Shown here piece by piece: positions 43,031 through 49,288 of a stretch of 49,288 nucleotides of DNA. The notes under the pieces are model-generated. The model saw nothing but the letters and a program-made list of their open reading frames with translations. It was not told the origin of the DNA and did not search any database. The DNA lies in contig CACOZT010000001.1 of assembly GCA_902631785.1 (NCBI GenBank), positions 83,453-132,740 of the forward strand. Direction: 5' to 3'. The translations under genes and the position numbers were made by a program. The stretch's first letter is position 1, and each line of letters opens with the position of its first letter. This stretch comes from an uncultured SAR86 cluster bacterium. Lineage in GTDB: Bacteria > Pseudomonadota > Gammaproteobacteria > Magnimaribacterales > D2472.

Positions 43031-43969
43031 ATGCGTAATTTAATTTTTTGTTTTTTATTTATTTCTTTTTTTGTATTTTCAGATGATGGATGTGAAATCT
43101 CTAAATGGGGCAAAGATGATGAGATTGGTGCTGCAAATTTAATATCCAATGCAAATACTTTAGATGCAATTAAACTTGTAAAAAAAGGAATGTCGCATGG
43201 TCTGGGTATCGTTATTGAGCCAGGTATGCCAGCATTTCCTCCAAGATATACGGAATTACAAGTTGTACAACCAAATCAACATTTTGGTAGAGATACTACC
43301 GAAGACTTTGGATACGACATTACTTACAACGACGATATTCTTCAAATGTGGATTGGTACAGGGCCTCAACTTGATGGATTGGGTCATATTGGTGACGATG
43401 ATGTTTTTTATAACTGTCACAAAGGAGCTGACTTTTCATTTATAACTGGGCTAACAAAATTTGGAATTGAAAAAGTGCCCCCGCTTGTTGGTCGCGGTGT
43501 TTTAGTGAACATGGCAAAGTATTTTGGAATCAATGTGATGGCTGGTGGGCAAGGAATTACAAGAGAAGATATCAAAAATGCTACTGAGCAACAGAATATT
43601 GAGTTTAAGGAAGGAGATATTATTTTGTTTCATACTGGCTGGACAGATGCATACTTGCAAGAGTCTCCAGAATTATGGGGAAGTACAATACCTGGAATCA
43701 CGAATGATGCAGCTGTATATTTAGCATCTTTTAGCCCAATGGCGGTTGGTGCAGATACTTGGGGTTTAGGGGCAGTGCCTCCAGTTGAAGGAGACTTGGT
43801 CTACTATGATCACGTGACACTTATTAAAGAAAATGGTATTTATATTTTAGAAACTATGAATACTGGGAAATTGGCTGAAGAAAATGTTACAGAGTTTTTA
43901 TTTGTTTTAGGTCAACCCAAACTAAAGGGTGCTGTGCAAATGATTATTAATCCTGTTGCTCTTTGGTGA
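43031..43969 (+). CDS. Cyclase-family (KynB-like) secreted metal-dependent hydrolase
   Basis: A 312-residue exported protein (signal peptide to about residue 17, FFVFS) of the cyclase/kynurenine-formamidase superfamily. Metal-site segments are WIGTGPQLDGLGHIG and later FHTGWTDAYL; HFGRDTTEDFGYD fits the bacterial cyclase family. Substrate is unknown; family members act on amides such as N-formylkynurenine or isatin. A strong ribosome site precedes ATG 43031. It converges on the hydrolase gene with one base between stops. Confidence 0.86.
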   Translation: MRNLIFCFLFISFFVFSDDGCEISKWGKDDEIGAANLISNANTLDAIKLVKKGMSHGLGIVIEPGMPAFPPRYTELQVVQPNQHFGRDTTEDFGYDITYNDDILQMWIGTGPQLDGLGHIGDDDVFYNCHKGADFSFITGLTKFGIEKVPPLVGRGVLVNMAKYFGINVMAGGQGITREDIKNATEQQNIEFKEGDIILFHTGWTDAYLQESPELWGSTIPGITNDAAVYLASFSPMAVGADTWGLGAVPPVEGDLVYYDHVTLIKENGIYILETMNTGKLAEENVTEFLFVLGQPKLKGAVQMIINPVALW

Positions 43970-43970
43970 T

Positions 43971-44804
43971 TTAATTAAAATTAGACTTTATAAAAGATGA
44001 AATAGTTTGTCTGATAATTTCGTCTGCTTCGTCAGAAAAATTATAATGCCCGCCTCCATCTATTGTTAAAAGCTGATGTTGTTCACCTAACCCCTCGTCC
44101 AAAAGAACTGCCTGATTATATGGAACCCATCTATCTTTTGTTCCATGAATTGTTAAAACATTAAGTTCAATTTCATCCAACAAATAAATTGGTGAAAGAT
44201 TCTCAGAAATTTCATCTAAGTTTGAATCTGATCCGATCCATCCTTTTACATAATTTGAAGCTTTAAAAAACTTTGTTTTATCTAAAAATTTTGAAGTCTC
44301 TTTAATTTCTGTTATGCCGAAAATATTAATTATAGCTTTCGGTGAAATTTCTTCTGCGCATTCTTTATTTTTGTAATTAGCAGAGAGGCCAACCATTAAT
44401 GCCAAATGTCCTCCTGCACTAGCGCCAGCAACAACAATATCGTCAGTTGATAAATTTTTTAGTGTTGCATCGCTAATAATTTTTTTGTAAGCACAAATCA
44501 CATCTTCAACCGCATTTGGTGCTGTTGCCTCTCCAACCCTATAGCCAATCATATAAATATTAAGTTCTTTATGATTTATAAAATGATTCTGAAATCTTTT
44601 AATCCACCTTTCAGCTCTTTTGTCTCCAAATAGCCAACCACCTCCATGAATCCAAATTAAAACTTTATCGGATGATCCCTTATAAAAATCAATTTTTTGT
44701 TTTTCATCATAGCCATAGGAAATTTCAATAGGTTGAATATCAGGCTGTGCATCTAAATAAAATGAGCCAAAAAGTATAACTAGAAATACGTTTTTCTTTA
44801 ACAA
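43971..44804 (-). CDS. Secreted alpha/beta hydrolase (esterase/lipase-like)
   Basis: A 277-residue protein with a signal peptide (to about residue 20, YLDAQ). The oxyanion hole motif is WIHGGGWLFGD (51-61), the nucleophile is in VVAGASAGGHLALMV (Ser near 129), the acid in IHGTKDRWVPY and the histidine in GGGHYNF. It belongs to the HSL-like carboxylesterase group. The start is TTG at 44804, giving a good signal peptide. It lies 32 bases after the cysteine-rich micro-ORF. Confidence 0.85.
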   Translation of the reverse strand: MLKKNVFLVILFGSFYLDAQPDIQPIEISYGYDEKQKIDFYKGSSDKVLIWIHGGGWLFGDKRAERWIKRFQNHFINHKELNIYMIGYRVGEATAPNAVEDVICAYKKIISDATLKNLSTDDIVVAGASAGGHLALMVGLSANYKNKECAEEISPKAIINIFGITEIKETSKFLDKTKFFKASNYVKGWIGSDSNLDEISENLSPIYLLDEIELNVLTIHGTKDRWVPYNQAVLLDEGLGEQHQLLTIDGGGHYNFSDEADEIIRQTISSFIKSNFN

Positions 44805-44817
44805 AGGTTTTATTAAT

Positions 44818-44836
44818 AATTTAAGTTAGTTAAATT
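44818..44836. repeat. Inverted repeat after the cysteine-rich micro-ORF
   Basis: AATTTAA (44818-44824) and TTAAATT (44830-44836) are exact complements with a five-base loop (GTTAG). On the minus strand the stem begins directly after the micro-ORF stop and lies upstream of the hydrolase gene. It could be an RNA stem affecting the downstream transcript, though it is all A-U. Confidence 0.4.
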
Positions 44837-44902
44837 TTACTTTGAGCAGCAGGAGCACTCGCAACAATCGCAACAATCACACATAAATTCATTATACATC
44901 AT
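44837..44902 (-). CDS. Cysteine-rich micro-ORF (21 residues, 8 Cys)
   Basis: Two adjacent ATG codons (44902 and 44899) open a frame ending TAA at 44837-44839. From the second ATG the peptide is MYNEFMCDCCDCCECSCCSK: eight cysteines among the last 14 residues, with acidic residues between them. It starts eight bases after the stop of the glycosyltransferase gene and could be reached by reinitiation; no ribosome site is obvious. The codons alternate TGT and TGC and the DNA has a nine-base tandem repeat, CGCAACAAT, twice on the plus strand. A thiolate metal-binding peptide is possible. Expression is unproven. Confidence 0.45.
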   Translation of the reverse strand: MMYNEFMCDCCDCCECSCCSK

Positions 44903-44910
44903 TTGATATG

Positions 44911-46281
44911 CTAATTTATGCGCCAGATAGTACCACAAGCATTTTCATTACATTTATCTACTATATTCGTTGAAAGTGTAAAATTATTTTCTTCTACTGA
45001 TAAGTTATTTGGGTTAGGGATTACATCTCTTGTAGTTATTCCTATTACCTTGCAACTATTATTTTGAGTATTGTTGCTCCACCAACTAATTGTATCTTTT
45101 GCAGACAAGACAGGCCTTTGAATGTCTGAATAAAGTTCTTCAGCTGCAAAATATATTATTTCATCAAATTCTTGACGAAATAGAATGTTTGAATCAAAAC
45201 CAGTTTCATTTTCAAAAAATAAAGGCATTCCATCACATTCCGCTTTATGCGAGCTTGCGATTATTCCTTCAAAATTTGTGTATGGGGTTATTGCTCTTGG
45301 GCCATACAAAAGAATAATAAGTACAAATGAAGCAATTTTTAAACTTACAAAATACTTTCTATCAAGATGAATGATTAAAAATAAAGATAAAAACGGGAAA
45401 AACGCTGTGAAATATCTGCCCTGATAGAAAGGGGATGTTATAGCCGAATAAGTAAAAATAATTACTATAGAAAAAATTATAGGGCTTATATCAAATAGAA
45501 TCTTTTTAAACTTGCTTTTTGAGATACGAAAAAGCAAACAAATTCCAGCCATTATTGTTGGAATCATGAAAGCCCCAGTATTTCTTATATGCCTAAAATA
45601 AGAATCAATATGGTAATCACTATTTAAAAGAACGCTCCCAGAAGAAAAGATTAGCACTTGAGAGCAAGCTATAAAAATTACAATTAATACTAAGAGCCTT
45701 TTAAGCATTGAACTGTTTTCAATAAAAAACTTTAACATTACAAAAACAACAAATAATCCCGCTATAGGATTAAAGGCGGATAGCACAATGCCGGATATTA
45801 TGAACAAGTAAAAATAATTGTTCTCGTCTTTTGTCCTTGTTAAAAGATATGAGGTTGAAAAAAGAACTGACCATGAAAAAACAAATCCATAGGTTCTTAT
45901 TTCAAAAAAGAATCTTAAGAAATATTCTGAAGCAAATAAAACAAAGGCAAACAATAATATTCGCTCGAATGAAAGGATCTTTCTTAATAAATAAAATGAA
46001 AAAAATACGACAAATAGTGAGATGAAGTGTATAAAAACTAAATTGTCAAAATTTTCTAATCCAAATAAGTTTATAGAAAGCTTATAGATAAGCGTATGTA
46101 ATAGATAGTTTGGATCAGCCCTTGTTATTGAAATAATTGAATCTATATCTTTCGAAGTAATCCAATATTGGTATATCTCATCATGCCAAAGCGGTAATTG
46201 AAGCTGATAAGCAATAAAGTAAAAAACCGCCCATGAAATCGCTATATAAAGAAATATTTTAAAGGCGTTTGATTGATTCAT
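44911..46281 (-). CDS. GT-C-like multi-span membrane glycosyltransferase
   Basis: A 456-residue protein with ten or more hydrophobic spans and a periplasmic C-terminal domain from about residue 345. The first loop carries the acidic pair in LPLWHDEIYQYW and the DPNYLLHTLIYKL segment, as in ArnT/PMT-type (GT39/83) enzymes that use polyprenyl-phosphate sugars. Substrates are unknown. The C-terminal part has four cysteines (KAECDG, NNSCKV, DKCNENACG). It is divergent from the GNAT gene and is followed by the cysteine-rich micro-ORF. Confidence 0.8.
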   Translation of the reverse strand: MNQSNAFKIFLYIAISWAVFYFIAYQLQLPLWHDEIYQYWITSKDIDSIISITRADPNYLLHTLIYKLSINLFGLENFDNLVFIHFISLFVVFFSFYLLRKILSFERILLFAFVLFASEYFLRFFFEIRTYGFVFSWSVLFSTSYLLTRTKDENNYFYLFIISGIVLSAFNPIAGLFVVFVMLKFFIENSSMLKRLLVLIVIFIACSQVLIFSSGSVLLNSDYHIDSYFRHIRNTGAFMIPTIMAGICLLFRISKSKFKKILFDISPIIFSIVIIFTYSAITSPFYQGRYFTAFFPFLSLFLIIHLDRKYFVSLKIASFVLIILLYGPRAITPYTNFEGIIASSHKAECDGMPLFFENETGFDSNILFRQEFDEIIYFAAEELYSDIQRPVLSAKDTISWWSNNTQNNSCKVIGITTRDVIPNPNNLSVEENNFTLSTNIVDKCNENACGTIWRIN

Positions 46282-46319
46282 TTGGTCTTTATTATAAATT
46301 ATTTACTCTTTTGTGAATT

Positions 46320-46339
46320 AGTAGATAAAAGTGTCTACT
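46320..46339. promoter_or_regulatory. Inverted repeat between glycosyltransferase and GNAT genes
   Basis: AGTAGA (46320-46325) and TCTACT (46334-46339) are exact complements separated by eight bases. They sit in the 89-base gap between the divergent glycosyltransferase (start 46281) and acetyltransferase (start 46371), a position suited to an operator. No regulator is indicated. Confidence 0.35.
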
Positions 46340-46370
46340 TTAATTAAACTAAGTATCAATCATTGAAGAT

Positions 46371-46952
46371 ATGAATATACCTAAAATAGTTAGATCATCT
46401 CCTGCGGATTTAGAGAAAGTGAAGGCAGTTCTTACGTTAGGTTTTTCGTCTGATGCCTTATTGAGATGGGTGTTCCCTGATGCATCTTCTTACCTTAAAT
46501 GTTTTGATGCTTGGATGGAAGAATTTTCAAAAATAGCTTTTGAAAATAATATTGTTTATTCAGAAGAAAATTTTTTTGGTTCATCCCTTTGGCACCCTCC
46601 TGGAGTTGAATTTGATAATTCAGTTCTTGGGCCAACTTTTGAATATATACCAACAGATCGAATAGAGGTTGTTATTAAATTTTTTGAAGAATTTGAAAAA
46701 TATCATCCAGATGATGCTTGGTATTTGCCATTTATTGCCGTTGATCCCTCACAACAAAGAAAGGGTATAGGTTCTTTTTTACTTAAAGAGGCTCTTAAAA
46801 TGATCGATGAAAAAGGAGATAGAGCATATTTAGAAGCATCTAACGAATTAAATAAAGCTTTGTATGAAAGACATGGCTTTGTTGAAATTGGAAGGGTGCA
46901 ATTTGAGGACTCTCCACCTGCATTTCCGATGATAAGAGATTCAATTAAATAA
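46371..46952 (+). CDS. GNAT-family N-acetyltransferase
   Basis: A 193-residue acetyltransferase. The acetyl-CoA site is YLPFIAVDPSQQRKGIGSFLLKEAL with the QRKGIG loop, then DRAYLEASNELNKALYERHGFVEIG, the typical C-terminal half. The N-terminal half (PADLEKVKAVLTLGFSSDALLRWVFPD) matches the subgroup related to toxin- or small-molecule-acetylating GNATs. The substrate is unknown. It ends convergent with the metallopeptidase gene with 16 bases between stops. Confidence 0.87.
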   Translation: MNIPKIVRSSPADLEKVKAVLTLGFSSDALLRWVFPDASSYLKCFDAWMEEFSKIAFENNIVYSEENFFGSSLWHPPGVEFDNSVLGPTFEYIPTDRIEVVIKFFEEFEKYHPDDAWYLPFIAVDPSQQRKGIGSFLLKEALKMIDEKGDRAYLEASNELNKALYERHGFVEIGRVQFEDSPPAFPMIRDSIK

Positions 46953-46968
46953 TTAATTCTTCCTTATT

Positions 46969-47655
46969 TTATCGCCTTGATAATATAACGATCCAACGGC
47001 CGAGATTTAAAATGTCAGCCAACGCAGCCGAAACATAAGTGAGAGATGCTGCCCTTAAAATATGACTAGCAGCTTTTTCGTTTGACTGCGATATATATTT
47101 TCCTTCCCTTAATATAGGAAGTGCTTTAGAAAAACTTGCATCAAATTCAATAGGAAGAGTAACCGCATGAATCATCATACGAGCGATAAAACCTGATAGA
47201 CCTATTAGAAGTAATAGAGAAAATGGCATTGGATGTCGTGTAATAATACCAATCACTGGCGATAAAGAGATAATGATGGCGCTGAAACGTGCCACCTTAT
47301 TGACTACAGGAATCATCTTTGTTCTTGTAGCTAGACGTTTATCACCTTGTTGATCCTGGATCGCATGACCAATCTCATGAGCTGCAATAACAATTGCGGT
47401 TAGCGATTTAGACTCATAATGCTCTCGCAAAAGCCTAACCTCTTTTTCAATTGGATCATAATGATCTCCTAGCTCAGTTACCTCAACAGTTACGTCTTTT
47501 AAAGATAATTTCTTAATCAAATGCTTTGCGAGCTCTCCCCCCGTGCCAGGAATTTCAGGATTTTCCGATGAATACTTCCTCATAACGAACTTCACCCATA
47601 AAGACGGTCCAAATATAATTGCTAAAACTATGAGCGCGCTCACTGCTATGACCAT
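46969..47655 (-). CDS. YugP-type (COG2738) membrane zinc metallopeptidase
   Basis: A 228-residue membrane protein. The zinc motif is AAHEIGHAIQ with H93, E94 and H97, preceded by the conserved LGDHYDPIEKEVRL. Spans lie near 3-22, 130-150 and 155-175, and DASFSKALPIL follows with the probable third ligand region. It is a neutral metallopeptidase of unknown substrate, typical in length. It follows the ABM-like gene by 25 bases. Confidence 0.9.
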   Translation of the reverse strand: MVIAVSALIVLAIIFGPSLWVKFVMRKYSSENPEIPGTGGELAKHLIKKLSLKDVTVEVTELGDHYDPIEKEVRLLREHYESKSLTAIVIAAHEIGHAIQDQQGDKRLATRTKMIPVVNKVARFSAIIISLSPVIGIITRHPMPFSLLLLIGLSGFIARMMIHAVTLPIEFDASFSKALPILREGKYISQSNEKAASHILRAASLTYVSAALADILNLGRWIVILSRR

Positions 47656-47680
47656 ATTTATTTTTACTTATATAAGATTT

Positions 47681-48073
47681 TTAATCTAATCCTTTAAAAA
47701 AACCGCCCACATTTCCTCTTAGATCTGCATTCCAGTCCGCTAACTTATCCTTCATGTCTGGTTTTATATCACCCAAAACAACAAACTGTTTAATTTCAAA
47801 ATATTCTGGAAACTCTTTAACTAGGTGGCTTGCTGAATGATTTTCTAATCTTAATTTGGCAGCATCACTATCTTCAAACATTTCTATTAATGTTGCGGAC
47901 TTCTCATCTTCGGATAGAAACCATTCAAATCTTATGGTTTTAGGCTCTGAGCAATTAAAAACATATGGAGAAGAATTTTCTCTCATAAATTGTCTAGTCT
48001 CGTCTAGGCTTTTAATGAGTCCCAATTCAAAAATATAAGTAATTATCTTGTTTTGTTTGTTTAGCTCACTCAT
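47681..48073 (-). CDS. ABM-fold-like small protein, unknown role
   Basis: A 130-residue soluble protein. RFEWFLSEDEKSATLIEMFEDSDAAKLRLENH followed by FEIKQFVVLGD resembles a dimeric alpha-beta barrel (antibiotic biosynthesis monooxygenase-like) domain; the N-terminal 30 residues add helical content. The family call is a fold-level guess. I chose ATG 48073 over a TTG 15 bases upstream. Confidence 0.6.
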   Translation of the reverse strand: MSELNKQNKIITYIFELGLIKSLDETRQFMRENSSPYVFNCSEPKTIRFEWFLSEDEKSATLIEMFEDSDAAKLRLENHSASHLVKEFPEYFEIKQFVVLGDIKPDMKDKLADWNADLRGNVGGFFKGLD

Positions 48074-48126
48074 TCTTTCATTTCTCAATCACTAATCGTA
48101 TTTATTCTACCGTCACAGACTTGAAC

Positions 48127-48159
48127 AAAACAATGATTTAATTTTTTATTCATTGTTTT
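48127..48159. terminator. Ten-base inverted repeat at the 3' end of a small gene
   Basis: AAAACAATGA (48127-48136) and TCATTGTTTT (48150-48159) are exact complements around a 13-base loop that contains the stop of the small membrane ORF. The T-run at the edge makes it a weak terminator candidate, on either strand. The stem has only two G-C pairs. Confidence 0.45.
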
Positions 48160-48301
48160 TAATATAAAGTTTGCCAAAAAAGGCAAACAAAACATAAAGT
48201 CCGAGTAACCACCATTTATAGTCACCTGTTGTTAACAAAATAACTGTTAATATTCCTGCTGCCCAGAATGGCGAGTTAATGATTTGTATTAAATTATTCA
48301 T
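48146..48301 (-). CDS. Small two-span membrane protein (51 residues)
   Basis: A 51-codon minus-strand frame starting ATG at 48299-48301. It encodes two hydrophobic stretches (about 12-25 and 29-43), with the sequence WAAGILTVILLTTGDYKWW in the middle and a basic tail (GKLYIKNNE). It lies alone between the ABM-like gene and the plus-strand lipoprotein. Support is codon pattern, membrane composition and the repeat at its end; the family is unknown. Confidence 0.55.
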   Translation of the reverse strand: MNNLIQIINSPFWAAGILTVILLTTGDYKWWLLGLYVLFAFFGKLYIKNNE

Positions 48302-48424
48302 TCAACAGTTATCGAGTGTTTTACAAAAGTAAATAATATTAACTCTATATTTATGGATTATATTTAATTTTTTTGCAATTTTCCTTTAGCTTGTAAATAA
48401 ACTACAAAAAGGTTCTAATTAGTT

Positions 48425-48994
48425 ATGAAAAAAAATTTGCTACCCTCAATAGTTATTTGTTTATTCATAGTTTCTTGTGGGCAGCCCGATATTAAAGGAG
48501 ATTGCTCCATTACAGGAAATGGAAATGCGTCATGTACTTTCCAAAATCTTGGTACAGCCGAAGGAAGCATTTGTTACACCCTAAGTCTTGAAAGAAATCA
48601 GGATCAAAAATGGTATGAGGTTGGTAAATTTTACCCTGACCATGTGGTCGGAAGTGTTGGGGACACAGTTGTTTCTAGTTCAGAGGTTTGCTCTGGTATT
48701 GTAAAGCCAAATGATATCGTAGAAAGAGAAAAGTTTGTAAGTTTTTCAGGCTTAACAATGATGACGGTAGTAAAACCTCAATCGCCTAGTGATTGGTGTT
48801 CTAAACATCCAGGCTTTGGTTCAAACAAAGACTATGATACTGCCTGGTATGCTGGGTGTAATTTTAGTTACGGCGAAAATGAAACTGCCTTTGCGTCGGA
48901 AGAGGCTATAGTTGTCTTAGCGGGAGCGATGGCAGGTAAAGAACCTGGTTCTGATGATTCAGAAGATGATTCCGAATCATCTGATAGCAATTAA
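48425..48994 (+). CDS. Unknown lipoprotein with acidic C-terminus
   Basis: A 189-residue lipoprotein: signal ending FIVSC with Cys18. The mature part has several cysteines (DCSITGNGNASC, SICYTL, VCSG, WCSK, GCNF) suited to disulfides in the periplasm and ends in an acidic serine/aspartate tail. AAAGG precedes the ATG. GSICYTLSLERNQDQKWYEVG resembles a small beta-sandwich domain, but I assign no family. Confidence 0.75.
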   Translation: MKKNLLPSIVICLFIVSCGQPDIKGDCSITGNGNASCTFQNLGTAEGSICYTLSLERNQDQKWYEVGKFYPDHVVGSVGDTVVSSSEVCSGIVKPNDIVEREKFVSFSGLTMMTVVKPQSPSDWCSKHPGFGSNKDYDTAWYAGCNFSYGENETAFASEEAIVVLAGAMAGKEPGSDDSEDDSESSDSN

Positions 48995-49138
48995 CAATTT
49001 AGATTTTTGGGATTCTAATTTACTGTTGTAAACTACTCGCACTTACTCCACTGTTACGAAGTGTTTTCGGGTGACGAATTAACTTTCTCCACCTTCTGTT
49101 AAATTTTATATAAAACTTAATATGTTTTTCTTCCATTA

Positions 49139-49288
49139 CTAGTTGTTTTCCTTAAACATCATTTTTGTATCACTAAACTTTTCTATGCTTTCTTGACTCA
49201 TCCAACATGACAAAAAGAATGTTGATTCATTAATTTTTTCTACCAGGTCCATTTTATTAGCACGATAGTCTTTTGATGAATCGAAATT
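49139..49288 (-). CDS. 3' end of an unidentified ORF at the window edge
   Basis: On the minus strand a frame is open from the last base of the window to TAG at 49139-49141, giving 49 residues that include DYRANKMDLVEKINE and WMSQESIEKFSDTKMMF. The composition is protein-like and no stop interrupts it. It may be the C-terminus of a longer gene starting beyond the window or a short ORF beginning at an internal ATG. The 144 bases between it and the lipoprotein hold no recognised element. Confidence 0.4.
   Translation of the reverse strand, partial: NFDSSKDYRANKMDLVEKINESTFFLSCWMSQESIEKFSDTKMMFKENN

Noticed and set aside
1-49288. tRNA, rRNA, CRISPR array, insertion sequence or biosynthetic gene cluster
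   Set aside because: No repeat-spacer pattern, transposase, RNA gene signature or assembly-line enzyme was visible; the paralogous pairs seen (GFA, VOC, crotonase, SDR, GNAT) are diverged protein families, not DNA repeats.

Overview
The window is AT-rich, densely packed bacterial DNA. Genes overlap by 1 to 11 bases or sit a few bases apart, ATGA and TAATG junctions are common, and no tRNA, rRNA, insertion sequence, CRISPR array or prophage is visible. The first 3 kb (metX, metW, rdgB, trmB, rpoH) follows a gene order I know from Gammaproteobacteria such as Pseudomonas, in shortened form. The streamlined layout, low GC and the mix of crotonases, TRAP transporter, DUF885 peptidase, beta-lactamase-like hydrolase and many small oxidoreductases suggest a free-living marine gammaproteobacterium of SAR86 type. 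That placement is inference from gene content.

Layout. 1-1.7 kb (+): end of metX, then metW and rdgB. 1.7-6.1 kb (-): acid phosphatase, lipoprotein alkaline phosphatase, cysQ, rpoH, trmB, running as one block. 6.1-7.2 kb (+): a 53-residue ORF coupled to a dienoyl-CoA isomerase-type crotonase. 7.2-7.9 kb (-): yaaA. 8-10.5 kb (+): TRAP membrane subunits and an SGNH lipoprotein. 10.5-15.4 kb (-): uvrD, the TRAP binding protein, lipB, lipA. 15.4-18.8 kb (+): HexR-like regulator, MazG-like pyrophosphohydrolase, SDR, quinone reductase, membrane protein. 18.8-23 kb (-): crotonase, GNAT, Bax-inhibitor-like protein, nitronate-monooxygenase-like enzyme, tiny membrane protein, hydroxyisobutyrate dehydrogenase-like enzyme. 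23-24.8 kb (+): DUF885 peptidase. 24.8-28.5 kb (-): ALDH7 and a saccharopine/lysine dehydrogenase-like protein (probable lysine breakdown), a TIGR02206 membrane protein and an acyltransferase.

28.6-45 kb is accessory in character. It holds an envelope cluster (parallel beta-helix protein, diheme cytochrome-like protein, lipoprotein, DUF2147, cupin, serine hydrolase), a His-rich secreted protein, Mpo1-like and DUF4399 proteins, a sterol-desaturase-type enzyme, and an eight-gene minus-strand run (GFA, SMR transporter, DUF1993, SDR, two VOC proteins, YeiH-type transporter, DUF6607-like). 45-49.3 kb holds a GT-C-like membrane glycosyltransferase, an acetyltransferase, a YugP-type metallopeptidase, small proteins and a lipoprotein.

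Most unusual points: a 20-21 residue ORF with eight cysteines (44837-44902); a long near-identical AT-rich/GGGG motif upstream of the His-rich protein and of the beta-helix operon; perfect palindromes between divergent genes; phosphatase genes running into rpoH; and a TRAP transporter split between two opposing operons. Three small ORFs (6130-6291, 19683-19850, 48146-48301) are supported by coupling or membrane-segment composition.
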